A DNA stretch of 41,497 nt from Flagellimonas sediminis. GTDB lineage: Bacteria; Bacteroidota; Bacteroidia; Flavobacteriales; Flavobacteriaceae. How positions within the stretch are numbered: position 1 is the stretch's first letter; every line of letters begins with the position of its first letter. A model generated the notes under the pieces. It saw only the letters and a program-made list of their open reading frames with translations. It was not told where the DNA came from and searched no databases. The translations under genes were made by a program, and so were the position numbers. Shown here one piece after another: positions 1-7,990 of the stretch. The DNA is taken from the NCBI RefSeq assembly GCF_010500845.1, contig NZ_JAAAMI010000016.1, positions 1-41,497 of the forward strand, given 5' to 3'.

Positions 1-126
1 ACTTTTTACAGATAGATCGAATCTAAAAGTGGTCCACTTTGGCCCGGCCAGGGTGGGTCACTTTCGTCCGGCCAGCTATGGTCACTTTAACCCGGCGAGG
101 GTGGTATACTATGTCCGGCGTTTCCA
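1..126. mobile_element. end of an IS21-like insertion sequence (left window edge)
   Basis: Read on the minus strand from 126 outward, the segment begins with TG and holds four tandem degenerate units of 23-24 bp. Three carry an AAAGTGACC-like core and the terminal one carries CATAGTATACCACC. Multiple terminal repeats and 5'-TG...CA-3' ends are typical of the IS21 family. The body of the element (istA/istB) would lie outside the window. The same unit order is found at the right edge in opposite orientation. The family is inferred from the ends only, because no transposase is visible; another element with repeated ends is possible. The boundary at 126 is my estimate from the CA dinucleotide and from where the neighbouring coding frame begins to look authentic. 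Confidence 0.6.
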
Positions 127-723
127 AAAACTTACTTGGGAAAGGATTTTACGGATAAACGGAAATTGTTGGAGCGTGTAATCGAGGGTAAGACCAAACT
201 ATGCACATCACACATCAAGTTAAAGGATGGCAAGATTTTCTTATTGGCAGTATTCGAGATTGAAAAAGAAAACCATAACCTAAGACCAGAGATTATTGCA
301 GAGGCTTCCCTGTCCCTTGAATATCCCATTGTTGTAAAGGTTGGCAAGGCAAGGCTTACCATTGGTACAAAGGAAGAATTTTTATACCGAAGACTGGCGA
401 TACAATCGGCACACAGACGGGCTAAGGTCGGGGCAACCTATTCCAAATCGGGTAAAGGTATTAAACGAAAACTAAAGGCAGTTGAAAGACTTGGTCAAAA
501 GGAACGTAACTATGTCCATAACCGTTTGCATGTCTATAGCCGGAGGTTGATTGATTTTTGTGTTAAACATAGCGCAGGAACCCTCATACTTTTGAATCAA
601 GGGGAAAAAAAAGAGATTGCTAAAGAAGAGGGATTTGTATTAAGAAATTGGAGCTACTATGATTTGATGACCAAAATAGAATACAAGGCTAAGAAAGCTG
701 GTCTGGAATTAATTATTGATTGA
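127..723 (+). pseudogene. 5'-truncated TnpB/Cas12f-like protein with substituted RuvC residues
   Basis: The frame is open from the IS end to a stop at 723; the only upstream start is a TTG at 136, so the N-terminal half has been removed by the insertion. The C-terminal part matches the TnpB/Cas12f RuvC-II region in layout: KERNYVHNRLHVYSRRLIDF, then AGTLILLNQ where active enzymes have a strand ending in E-D-L, then LRNWSYYDLMTKIEYKAKKA. The catalytic Glu position reads Leu, and the RuvC-I stretch YPIVVKVGK has Lys where D of IGIDLG would be. The protein stops at LELIID, so the zinc ribbon and RuvC-III Asp are absent. Nuclease-dead Cas12f homologues that act with extracytoplasmic sigma factors, and TnpB-derived repressors, are known from bacteria; assignment to either is inference. 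The fragment is probably non-functional now, because its N-terminal domains are missing. Confidence 0.6.
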
Positions 724-846
724 ATAGAATGGTTGAGGGTGCTTGTACGCCCATAAGGTGAGGTCAATGGCACTCACTAAATGCTAACTGCATATACAAC
801 GCGTGGGCTCTCTTATAACATTTAGTTCACCCCATTGAGTTTTTTT
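724..846 (+). ncRNA. candidate structured RNA downstream of the Cas12f-like remnant
   Basis: Directly after the stop codon lies a non-coding stretch rich in potential pairings. GTGAG (759-763) can pair with CTCAC (773-777), GCCCAT (750-755) can pair with GTGGGC (803-808), and there is a long-range repeat 764-783/819-838. TnpB and Cas12f guide RNAs are commonly encoded immediately 3' of, or overlapping, the protein gene, which is why I list it. ACTAAATG/CATTTAGT could be an anti-repeat/repeat pair. The alternative is simply an intrinsic terminator with an extended stem. No guide segment can be identified from sequence alone. Confidence 0.3.
764..846 (+). terminator. imperfect stem-loop followed by T7
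   Basis: Arms 764-783 and 819-838 are complementary at 15 of 20 positions (TCAATGG/CCATTGA outer, ACTAAATG/CATTTAGT inner, a five-base internal loop between). The right arm is followed after one base by seven T residues (840-846). The loop of about 35 nt is long for a classical terminator, so it may instead be the 3' end of the structured RNA. Confidence 0.45.
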
Positions 847-1187
847 GTTAGTTTATTAAATGGCGTTGAAAATTAATTTACAGCTCTTTTATATTTTTTA
901 ATTCGGCATTATTGGATGTTCTAAAATTGACTTTTTACAAAATGACTACAATGGGTTGCTATGTTCTTCATTATTTTATCTGCATTTACTTTGAAGAAAG
1001 AGTTTTTACGATGCTTTCTAAAAAATTCTCATGAGTTATTAGAGCCACTTTTATAGGATTTGGAGTGTGATAGGTAAGGGGAATACGTTTGGAACAGAAT
1101 TATTACAGCATTTATTATTCTCAATACAGAATTCCATGAAGCAATCATTTACTGGTGCACAAAATTTAAATTAACAAAACATGAATG
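847..1187. other. AT-rich intergenic stretch without recognised genes
   Basis: No reading frame of plausible composition, RNA gene or repeat is visible. Base composition is as AT-rich as the following CBASS operon, which suggests that it arrived with that operon. Confidence 0.5.
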
Positions 1188-1226
1188 TTGACAACTATTT
1201 TATAACTAACTATTTACGTTTGTCAA
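1188..1226. promoter_or_regulatory. candidate operator: TTGACAA/TTGTCAA inverted repeat
   Basis: TTGACAA (1188-1194) and TTGTCAA (1220-1226) are perfect reverse complements 25 bp apart, just upstream of the LexA-like regulator gene. A regulator of this family would normally bind a dyad in its own promoter, so this is a reasonable self-operator. That binding is inferred. Confidence 0.4.
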
Positions 1227-1252
1227 TTAAGTGTATGTAGAGTGTATATTTA
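1219..1252 (+). promoter_or_regulatory. possible Bacteroidota-type promoter of the CBASS operon
   Basis: TTTG at 1219-1222 is followed 22 bp later by TATATTTA (1245-1252), close to the TTTG ... TAnnTTTG consensus. The second box ends only three bases before the ATG at 1256, implying a leaderless or nearly leaderless transcript. A TTGACA (1188) with TATTTA 17 bp downstream is an alternative in the same region. Confidence 0.3.
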
Positions 1253-1255
1253 TGT

Positions 1256-1879
1256 ATGTTTTATAATTTAAGTGATAAAGAATTAGAAGCACTGAAAATC
1301 ATTAGAAATTCTCTAGTCCATCAAGGAAGGATTCCAAGTGTACGCGAATTAATGATTGGTTTGAATTACAAATCACCACGTTCTTCTGCTGTTCTATTGA
1401 AGAGTCTCGAAGAAAAGGAAATTTTAAGAAAAAAAATGGATGGTAGTTATCAGATCGTTGATTTTGAAATACCAGAAGACTACGGTTCAAGAGCACAAAC
1501 TGTAAAAATACCACTTTTAGGAAGTGTCGCGTGTGGAATACCAATATTTGCAGATGAGAATATTGAGGCAGAAGTTTCTATTTCAGTTGAAATGATAAAA
1601 AAGGGGTGTAAATATTTTCTATTAAGAGCGGAAGGAGACTCTATGGATAAGGCAGGAATTAATAATGGAGATTTACTTTTAATAAAACAACAACAAGATG
1701 CGGAAAATGGAGATAGAATATTAGCTTTAATCGATGATGAAGCTACTGTTAAAGAATATAATAAGAGTAACGGAATGGTTATTCTAAAACCAAAATCAAA
1801 TAATAAAATACATCAACCAATAATACTTACTGATAATTTTAGGATTCAAGGTGTTGTTGAGAATGTAATAAAACTATAA
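1256..1879 (+). CDS. LexA-like self-cleaving transcriptional regulator (S24 family) of the CBASS operon
   Basis: The 207-residue protein has LexA architecture: an N-terminal winged helix-turn-helix (about 1-65, with RIPSVRELMIGLNYKSP as the HTH) and a C-terminal S24 peptidase domain. The predicted self-cleavage site is VAC-G near residue 93. The nucleophile Ser129 is in AEGDSM and the general base Lys166 is in DEATVKEY. The gene ends two bases before the CD-NTase start, so it is the first gene of the operon. Family knowledge says that such proteins repress until RecA-ssDNA or another signal triggers cleavage. The inference is that it keeps the CBASS genes low and derepresses them on DNA damage or infection. 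HTH/peptidase regulators accompany other CBASS operons, but a LexA-type one is less common. The TTGACAA dyad upstream is a candidate operator. Confidence 0.85.
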   Translation: MFYNLSDKELEALKIIRNSLVHQGRIPSVRELMIGLNYKSPRSSAVLLKSLEEKEILRKKMDGSYQIVDFEIPEDYGSRAQTVKIPLLGSVACGIPIFADENIEAEVSISVEMIKKGCKYFLLRAEGDSMDKAGINNGDLLLIKQQQDAENGDRILALIDDEATVKEYNKSNGMVILKPKSNNKIHQPIILTDNFRIQGVVENVIKL

Positions 1880-1881
1880 TT

Positions 1882-2913
1882 ATGGCAAATAACATACAAG
1901 AAGCGTTTATAAAGTTTCATTCAAACATAAAGCTTGATTTTGAAAATAATCAGGTGCTTGTTGGAAAACGAGATATGATAATTGACGAAGTAAGAGTTTA
2001 CCTGAAAAAGAAGGCTGAAGATGAGGGTGTTAAAATTAGCTTCACTTATGAAAATCAAGGTAGCTACTCAATGAGTACTGGGATTGAACCATTATCAGGA
2101 GAGGATTACGACATAGATATTATGCTTCTTTTTAATATTGAAAAAGAAGATTATACTGCAAAAGAAGTAAAGCAATGGGTTTATAATGCTTTAAATAAGT
2201 ATCCTAGGACAGTTGAGATAAAAAAACCATGTGTTCGAGTACAATATCATCAATCTGGAGAAACACGTTACCACGTTGATTTAGCGGTATATTCTAATGG
2301 TAATCAAAATGGAAGCACTTATCTCTCCAAAAAACCAAAATATGCAAGTGATGACGAAGAATGGGAAGATGCAGAACCAAAAGAACTTAAAAAGCTTGTA
2401 AATGGAAAATTTTCTGTTGATGACGAAAGGCATCAATTTAAAAGATGTATACGTTATTTAAAAAGGTGGAAAGATTTCAAATTTATTAATACAGATAGTG
2501 GAAAACCAACAGGGATAAGTATCACTGCATTGGCTTTAAATGGTTTTGTACCTACACTAGAATACAATGGATTTACAAATACATATAAGGGAAATGATAT
2601 AGAGGCTCTTAAAAATTTGGTTGATTATATTTTAAACCAATTTTCTTGGATCGATGATATCGAAGTAAGGTTACCTGTTAAACCTTACAATAATCTTTTT
2701 GAAAAAATGACGGATATCCAAAAAGACGATTTCAAGAAAAAATTAAATGATTTGAAGGATAAACTGGATGAAGCAATTAACGAGACTGACCCAAATAAAT
2801 CAAGCAAAATTTTGATAAAAGTATTCGGTAAGGATTTTCCTGAAATAACTAAAAAAGAATCTGCTCAGGTTCGAAATTCCCCCGCAATTGTTAGTTCTCC
2901 AGACCAAGCTTAA
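1882..2913 (+). CDS. CBASS CD-NTase (cyclic oligonucleotide synthase)
   Basis: This is a cGAS/DncV-like nucleotidyltransferase of 343 residues. The activation motif is QGSYSMSTGI with G60-S61. The metal-binding pair is D77 and D79 in YDIDIMLLF, and the third Asp is D133 in YHVDLAVYS. It would synthesise a cyclic di- or trinucleotide in the cytoplasm on phage infection and so activate the SAVED effector two genes downstream. The protein ends in a flexible, charged and then small-residue tail (VSSPDQA). In type II CBASS, Cap2 conjugates the CD-NTase through its extreme C-terminus (Gly or Ala), and the terminal Ala fits that. Clade and product cannot be assigned without alignment. It is co-directional and tightly packed with its neighbours, and very AT-rich. 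Confidence 0.9.
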   Translation: MANNIQEAFIKFHSNIKLDFENNQVLVGKRDMIIDEVRVYLKKKAEDEGVKISFTYENQGSYSMSTGIEPLSGEDYDIDIMLLFNIEKEDYTAKEVKQWVYNALNKYPRTVEIKKPCVRVQYHQSGETRYHVDLAVYSNGNQNGSTYLSKKPKYASDDEEWEDAEPKELKKLVNGKFSVDDERHQFKRCIRYLKRWKDFKFINTDSGKPTGISITALALNGFVPTLEYNGFTNTYKGNDIEALKNLVDYILNQFSWIDDIEVRLPVKPYNNLFEKMTDIQKDDFKKKLNDLKDKLDEAINETDPNKSSKILIKVFGKDFPEITKKESAQVRNSPAIVSSPDQA

Positions 2914-2916
2914 AGG

Positions 2917-4620
2917 TTGGATTCTAGAGAATTATTAAATATGGTCAAATCCGTTAAGGGTTTTAGTTTCTTGAAGGAACTTAAATTAAATGAATTTCCA
3001 TCGAAAAAATGGAATCTTGATTTTGGTTTTAGCGGGAATGTTGAAATTAATGGCACAATTTCGACATTAATTATTGGGTTTAATAACCATTATCCATATA
3101 ACAAACCATTATATTTTATTGAGAACTACGATGAGTTTGGATTTATACCTCACGTGGAAAGTGATGGATATATATGTTATACTGAAGATAATATTATTCT
3201 TAATCCCGAGTTACCTAAAGAAATTCTAGAGAGTACGCTGCTCGAGGTAATAGATACACTAGAAAAGGGATTAAATAAAAAAAATGATGCAGACTTTATT
3301 GAGGAATTTGAAGATTATTGGTCGAGAAACCGGACTAAACTTTCCATAAAAGTACTTTCTTCTTTTAGACCGACCAATAAAGTGCAAATTATAAGAAGAG
3401 CTAAAATTGGCGGAAAAATTATTATTGGCGCTGATGACAATGTAATAAGAGAAATTGCGACTAAATTCCATATTGCAAAAAACTTAAATGCCCTATATAG
3501 AAACTGCTTATACATTCCACTAGCAGAACCTTTACTACCCCCAAACTATAATGAATTTTGGAGTTCTAAAGAGTTTAAGGTTAATATATATCATAATATT
3601 AGTGATGAAAATCGACAAATATTAGATGAATTACTTCACGACTACAATAACGTCAAAAAGGAAGAAATAATAGTTGTTTCACAACCAAAAAGTAATGGCT
3701 TTTCGATTTTTGGCGTGGTTTATAAAAAGCTAAAAGAAGTTTGTCATCCTTTGACTTTTGATGACTTAAGCTTTGAAATTAGCCCTCTTGAAGTTACAAG
3801 AATTGAAAAGGAAATTATTCAACCAAGAGGAGGTGGAGATAACTCTTTAAACCAAAAGAAGGTCTTATTGGTTGGTTGTGGGTCTGTTGGAAGTATTTTA
3901 GCACCAGAACTAATTAAATTCGGAATAGATAATATTGCTATAGTTGATAACGATTTTATTACCCTAGATAACATATATAGACATCAATTGGGACTTAATT
4001 TTTTAGGAAAGAACAAGGCTGAAGCAATGTTTAAGTTCTTAAATGAAAACTACCCTTTCACTACAATTATACCATTGGTTGATTCTATAGAGAATTTAAT
4101 TTCAAATGGCATTGTCAATTTTAAAGATTATGATTTTATAATAAGTGCAACGGGTAGTCCGAATACAAACTTTTACCTCAATAAGTTCCTTTTTAAAAAC
4201 AACGTTAAGACTCCAATAATTTACTGTTGGAATGAGCCGTATGGAATAGGTGGTCACAGCTTATTGGTTCAAAATAAATATGGCTGCTATAACTGCCTAT
4301 ATGACGAAAATTTATCTAATAAAGGTTCCTTTTGTTTGCCAGGTCAGCATTTTTCTAAAAAATTAGCTGGATGTTCCAGTTCATTCGTCCCATTTAGTTC
4401 CTTGGATAGTCATCGAACTGCTGTTTTAACTTTAGGCGTAATCAAGAATTTTTTCAAAGGAAATATTAGTAATAATCCTTATTTATCATGGAAAGGTGAT
4501 AAACAGGAGTTTGTTGATGCAGGCTTTATTACTTCGAAAAGATTTGAACTATCGGAAAATGAGTTATTTGATACGCGTTATGGATATATTGATAATAAAT
4601 GCCCCGTATGCCAAGTATAA
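2917..4620 (+). CDS. cap2: Cap2: E2-E1 ubiquitin-transfer-like conjugating enzyme of type II CBASS
   Basis: The 567-residue protein has an N-terminal E2-like domain with Cys87 in SDGYICYTED, a linker, and a C-terminal ThiF/E1 adenylation domain. The nucleotide motif is VGCGSVGS (319-326), with D344 (VDNDF) and R355. A candidate E1 Cys lies in AGCSSSF (486). Two CxxC pairs, CYNC (457-460) and CPVC near the C-terminus, should bind structural zinc. Cap2 attaches the CD-NTase C-terminus to target proteins and thereby primes it. The start used is a TTG four bases after the CD-NTase stop, as it preserves the N-terminal helix; an ATG at 2941 is possible. The last codons overlap the cap3 frame. Confidence 0.9.
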   Translation: MDSRELLNMVKSVKGFSFLKELKLNEFPSKKWNLDFGFSGNVEINGTISTLIIGFNNHYPYNKPLYFIENYDEFGFIPHVESDGYICYTEDNIILNPELPKEILESTLLEVIDTLEKGLNKKNDADFIEEFEDYWSRNRTKLSIKVLSSFRPTNKVQIIRRAKIGGKIIIGADDNVIREIATKFHIAKNLNALYRNCLYIPLAEPLLPPNYNEFWSSKEFKVNIYHNISDENRQILDELLHDYNNVKKEEIIVVSQPKSNGFSIFGVVYKKLKEVCHPLTFDDLSFEISPLEVTRIEKEIIQPRGGGDNSLNQKKVLLVGCGSVGSILAPELIKFGIDNIAIVDNDFITLDNIYRHQLGLNFLGKNKAEAMFKFLNENYPFTTIIPLVDSIENLISNGIVNFKDYDFIISATGSPNTNFYLNKFLFKNNVKTPIIYCWNEPYGIGGHSLLVQNKYGCYNCLYDENLSNKGSFCLPGQHFSKKLAGCSSSFVPFSSLDSHRTAVLTLGVIKNFFKGNISNNPYLSWKGDKQEFVDAGFITSKRFELSENELFDTRYGYIDNKCPVCQV

Positions 4621-5105
4621 TAAGTGATATGGTATTTTCTGTTTCTAACGGAAAGAAGCTTAAAATAGATGAAAAACCAATTAAAAGTATGTTAAGTTAT
4701 GTACAAGACATGGATGAAAAAGATGAAGCTGGAGGAGTTATTTTAGGCAGGGTTATTAAGGAGTCAAATAACGTAGTAATTGATGTAAATACTGAGCCTA
4801 TGGAAGGTGATATTAGATCTCGGACTAGGTTTAAAAGAGGTAAAAAACGGCATCAAAAAATAATAAATGAAATTTGGAAAAAATCGGAAGGCACTTGTAA
4901 TTATTTAGGTGAATGGCATACACATCCTGAAAAGAACCCATCTCCATCATCAGTTGACATCAAAAGTTGGACTAGAATCTTAAAAAAGGATGTTTTTTCC
5001 ACGAAATACTTATACTTTATTATTGTTGGAACAGAATCTATTGGTGTTTGGGAAGGTAATAGAGAAAATCTTAAAATTAAAAAGCTAAATAATGTCAAAA
5101 GATGA
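4599..5105 (+). CDS. cap3: Cap3: JAMM/JAB isopeptidase of type II CBASS
   Basis: This is a JAB-fold zinc metalloprotease of 168 residues. The JAMM motif is complete: Glu43 in DEAGGVILG, H107-x-H109 in GEWHTHPEKNPS, and S117-x-x-D120. It removes CD-NTase from its conjugates and so antagonises Cap2. The ATG at 4599 overlaps cap2 by 22 bases; later starts at 4608 and 4629 (MVFSVSNGKK, after the cap2 stop) are equally possible. Its last codons overlap the start of the effector gene by 14 bases, an arrangement typical of co-translated CBASS cassettes. Confidence 0.9.
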   Translation: MPRMPSIISDMVFSVSNGKKLKIDEKPIKSMLSYVQDMDEKDEAGGVILGRVIKESNNVVIDVNTEPMEGDIRSRTRFKRGKKRHQKIINEIWKKSEGTCNYLGEWHTHPEKNPSPSSVDIKSWTRILKKDVFSTKYLYFIIVGTESIGVWEGNRENLKIKKLNNVKR

Positions 5106-6237
5106 TCGGGATTCCATACCTGTAGCAATTAGGAATAAAGTATGGGTTGAAGCAGCGGGGAGGTGTGAATTTAGAGGATGCAATGTCCATTTATGGTATA
5201 ATAATATTACGGGAAGAGTAACGCCTTTTGGTGAGTTGGCACATGTCATTGGTGCTAGTAGAAGAGGGCCAAGAGGTAATTGGAATTCACCAAAACTTCA
5301 AACTGACCCTAAAAATTTAATGCTATTATGCAAGAAATGCCATAAAGAAATTGATTTCGGTAATAATATTGCCGAATATCCTGCAAAGGTATTATTTGAA
5401 ATGAAAAAAGAGCATGAGGAGAGAATCAAATTCCTTTTAGACACACCTCGAGATAAGACTAGTATTTTAAAATTTTCTTGTCCGATTAAAAATAATACGA
5501 TAGTAATTAATAATGAAAGTGTTTACAATGCAGTTCTACCAAAATATCCTGATTCGTTACCAGCTTATTGGCATACAATTGAGGTAGATAACTTTGATTA
5601 CAGTGATTCGCATTGGCAATATGTAATTAGCCTAATAGATAAGGAATATGAAAAAGTTGAGAGAAGAATTTTAAATACTGAAATTAATAATCTATCAGTT
5701 TTTGGAATTGCACCGATACCGCTCCTAATATATTTTGGGTTTAAATTTAATGATAAACTTCCAGCCGACGTTTTCCACGCTCGGGCAAATAATTTGCCGG
5801 AAAAGAGATTTAATTGGATAGATTCGGATAAAAATGTAATTACAAAATATACCGTTGAAACGATAAGAAAAACTAATTCAAAGAAAGTTCTGTTATTATT
5901 AGCATTAAGTGATTATTTGGAACAAGACAAATATCAAAACATTGTTGAGGATAAAGATTTCAATATTTATAAACTTTCAATAAAGTCACCGAATCCAAAG
6001 TTTTTAAAGAGTAAAATTGATTTAAATACATATAAATATGAACTTAGGGGTCTATTAAATATGATTCAAAAGGATTGTGGCAAGAATTGCGAAATTCATT
6101 TGTTAACAGCTATTCCAGCTTGTATTGCAATCGAAACCGGGAGAATGATTTTATCCACAAAAGACCCGGAAATTTTGATTTATGAGTACTTTAACGGTAG
6201 TCCACAAATCGTATTAACCGTAAATAAAATTCATTAG
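5092..6237 (+). CDS. cap5: Cap5-type CBASS effector: HNH endonuclease fused to SAVED domain
   Basis: The N-terminal HNH nuclease (about 15-90) has zinc cysteines C25 and C30 (GRCEFRGC), catalytic H51 in ELAHVIGAS, N75 in DPKNLMLLC, and C80-x-x-C83-H. A linker to about 130 leads into a C-terminal SAVED sensor domain, which includes YWHTIEVDNFDY and ends with ATTLTV-like strands. In this family the SAVED domain binds the cyclic nucleotide, the protein oligomerises, and the HNH domain degrades double-stranded DNA, killing the infected cell. It is the last gene of the operon, and the block is closed by the terminator at 6492-6525. The length of 381 fits the Cap5 family. Confidence 0.9.
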   Translation: MSKDDRDSIPVAIRNKVWVEAAGRCEFRGCNVHLWYNNITGRVTPFGELAHVIGASRRGPRGNWNSPKLQTDPKNLMLLCKKCHKEIDFGNNIAEYPAKVLFEMKKEHEERIKFLLDTPRDKTSILKFSCPIKNNTIVINNESVYNAVLPKYPDSLPAYWHTIEVDNFDYSDSHWQYVISLIDKEYEKVERRILNTEINNLSVFGIAPIPLLIYFGFKFNDKLPADVFHARANNLPEKRFNWIDSDKNVITKYTVETIRKTNSKKVLLLLALSDYLEQDKYQNIVEDKDFNIYKLSIKSPNPKFLKSKIDLNTYKYELRGLLNMIQKDCGKNCEIHLLTAIPACIAIETGRMILSTKDPEILIYEYFNGSPQIVLTVNKIH

Positions 6238-6669
6238 ATTATACCTGTGAAGAATAAATTTTTACGGGTACCTTGTATTTGTTTTTGAAATGAATTAAGT
6301 ATTTTTATTTAAAATAAACACATAGGATTTGTGTTCGAAAGTTGTTTTTTGCTTTCCGTGTTCTAAACGGGAATACCTTCAAGATTACAGGGTTAAAACA
6401 ATGATTTTCAATACGATAAGATTTTGTCGATGATTCAGTCATCCCGACGAACCATGGTTTTATGACACTAAGTAAAACCTTAATTAATTGAAAACCAGAA
6501 AATTAATTTTTTCTGGTTTTTTTTATTTCCATCTGAAACCATCGATGAGGATGTCCTATAGAGTGTCCTATTTTTGTCGGGAAAAATTCCCTAAATTGTA
6601 CTTCCGTAATTGATTTTTCGTGTGATTTGACTTTCGCTTAATCCAAAGTTTAACTTAAAGCGAGAACAC
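6238..6669. other. intergenic region between CBASS and the integrase
   Basis: The region contains one strong terminator (6492-6525) and a direct repeat TGTCCTAT at 6552-6559 and 6565-6572, 13 bp apart and about 100 bp upstream of the integrase gene. The repeat could be a recombinase or regulator site. The left attachment site of the element would be expected hereabouts, but I see no tRNA 3' end or other recognisable core. Base composition changes near 6540 from very AT-rich to the mixed composition of the element. Confidence 0.4.
6492..6525. terminator. strong intrinsic terminator after the CBASS operon
   Basis: A perfect 12-bp stem AAAACCAGAAAA / TTTTCTGGTTTT with a six-base loop is followed by further T residues. 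The A-rich left arm makes it potentially bidirectional. Confidence 0.8.
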
Positions 6670-7944
6670 ATGAATACCTCTAACGCCTTCAGTATCAGTT
6701 TTTGGCTGAAAAAATCAGGAAGAAAAAAAGATGGACGTTTTCCAATTTATGTCCGAATCAGATGTAAAGGAAAAAATGCAGATCTCAGTGTCCATCGATC
6801 AACTTTTGAAGAACGATGGTGTCCTATTTTGGGAAAAATGGACCATAGGGCCAGTGAATCCGTTGTTGTCAACAAATATTTGGACGACGTCCGGGCAAAA
6901 TTACTGGAATGCCATCGACAACTCTGTGCGGAGAGCAACTTTATAACGGCACAATCCATCAAGCTTAGATATCTGGGGAAGGACAAGGTGATGCTCACCC
7001 TATTGGACCTTTTGGAGTATAACCGAACCTATGAGTTGCCCAAACTGGCCAAAGGGACAGTCAAGAACTATTCTTCTACAGAGACCTACCTGAAACGTTT
7101 CATTGGCAAAAAATATCGGGTGCCCGATATTGGGTTGGCCTCCATTGACTATGCCTTTTTGATTGAATTTGAAAACTTCCTGCGGAACTGCGAACCCATC
7201 AAGTCGTTCCAAACATTGAACAACAATGGCATCATGAAACATATGCTACGGTTCAAGAAATTGGTGACCATGGCCTATAAATTTGATTGCATCCCCAAGA
7301 ATCCCTTCAACCTCTATAAAGTGAAAATGGAGGATTATGACAGTGCTTTTCTGGAAGAGGAGGAAATCTTGGCACTGGGCCAATTGAAATTCGAGGAAAA
7401 GGGGATGGAACTGGTCCGCGATATTTTCCTTTTTGCATGCTATACTGGACTGAGCTACATTGAGATCAAACTTCTCAAACCCAACGGTATCGTATCCGGC
7501 ATCGATGGGGAACTATGGATCGATGTAAAGCGCCAAAAGACCAAGACCGAAGTCAAGGTCCCCCTATTGACCAAAGCCAAGAAAATCTTGGAGAAGTATG
7601 CGGATTTTCCCAAAAATGAAGATATTGTTCTTCCTGTGTACTCAAATCAAAAGGTGAATCAATACCTAAAGATCATTGCACAAAGGGCAAATATTGATAA
7701 GCACCTAACGTTCCATGTGGCCAGACATACCTTTGCAACAACAATCACCCTTATGAACGACGTACCCATAGAGACCGTTTCCAAGCTCTTGGGGCATACC
7801 AAGCTTTCCACGACCCAAAAGTATGCAAGGGTGGTGGAAAAGAAAATCAGTAAGGACATGGCCCAATTGAAAAACATATTGGATGAGAGCAGCCATAAAA
7901 TTCAAGATACCAGTGGGGTTTCCAATTTGAGAATTGTACGGTAG
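6670..7944 (+). CDS. tyrosine recombinase (CTnDOT-type integrase)
   Basis: The 424-residue phage-integrase-family protein has the Bacteroidota layout: an arm-binding domain (1-105), a SAM-like core-binding domain (about 108-225), and a catalytic domain (230-400). Catalytic residues visible are Lys290/292 region (KRQKTKTEVKV), H349-x-x-R352 (FHVARHTFAT), H376 (LLGHTKLSTT) and nucleophile Y385. The first catalytic Arg is replaced by Ser262 in YTGLSYIEI, as is known for IntDOT. It should insert and excise the element. It is the only complete integrase in the window. Family members of this length are typical of mobilisable and conjugative elements and of some invertases; the genetic context favours an element integrase. 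Confidence 0.9.
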   Translation: MNTSNAFSISFWLKKSGRKKDGRFPIYVRIRCKGKNADLSVHRSTFEERWCPILGKMDHRASESVVVNKYLDDVRAKLLECHRQLCAESNFITAQSIKLRYLGKDKVMLTLLDLLEYNRTYELPKLAKGTVKNYSSTETYLKRFIGKKYRVPDIGLASIDYAFLIEFENFLRNCEPIKSFQTLNNNGIMKHMLRFKKLVTMAYKFDCIPKNPFNLYKVKMEDYDSAFLEEEEILALGQLKFEEKGMELVRDIFLFACYTGLSYIEIKLLKPNGIVSGIDGELWIDVKRQKTKTEVKVPLLTKAKKILEKYADFPKNEDIVLPVYSNQKVNQYLKIIAQRANIDKHLTFHVARHTFATTITLMNDVPIETVSKLLGHTKLSTTQKYARVVEKKISKDMAQLKNILDESSHKIQDTSGVSNLRIVR

Positions 7945-7990
7945 AGCTGTAGGGGTATTGTTATTTCTATTTAGAATACCTTTCAGGAAA

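Noticed and set aside
1..126. Tandem repeats at the window edges considered as CRISPR or integron arrays
   Set aside because: Units are degenerate, contiguous without spacers, occur at both ends in inverse orientation and end with TG/CA, which fits insertion-sequence termini better.
1302..1544. Open frame on the minus strand inside the LexA-like gene
   Set aside because: Shadow of the real gene; its hydrophobic, Phe-rich composition is typical of antisense translation.
6330..6360. TTTTTTGC-containing stretch considered as a CTnDOT-type attachment core
   Set aside because: Agreement with the GTAnnTTTGC consensus is limited to the common TTTGC part; without the other junction it is not supportable.
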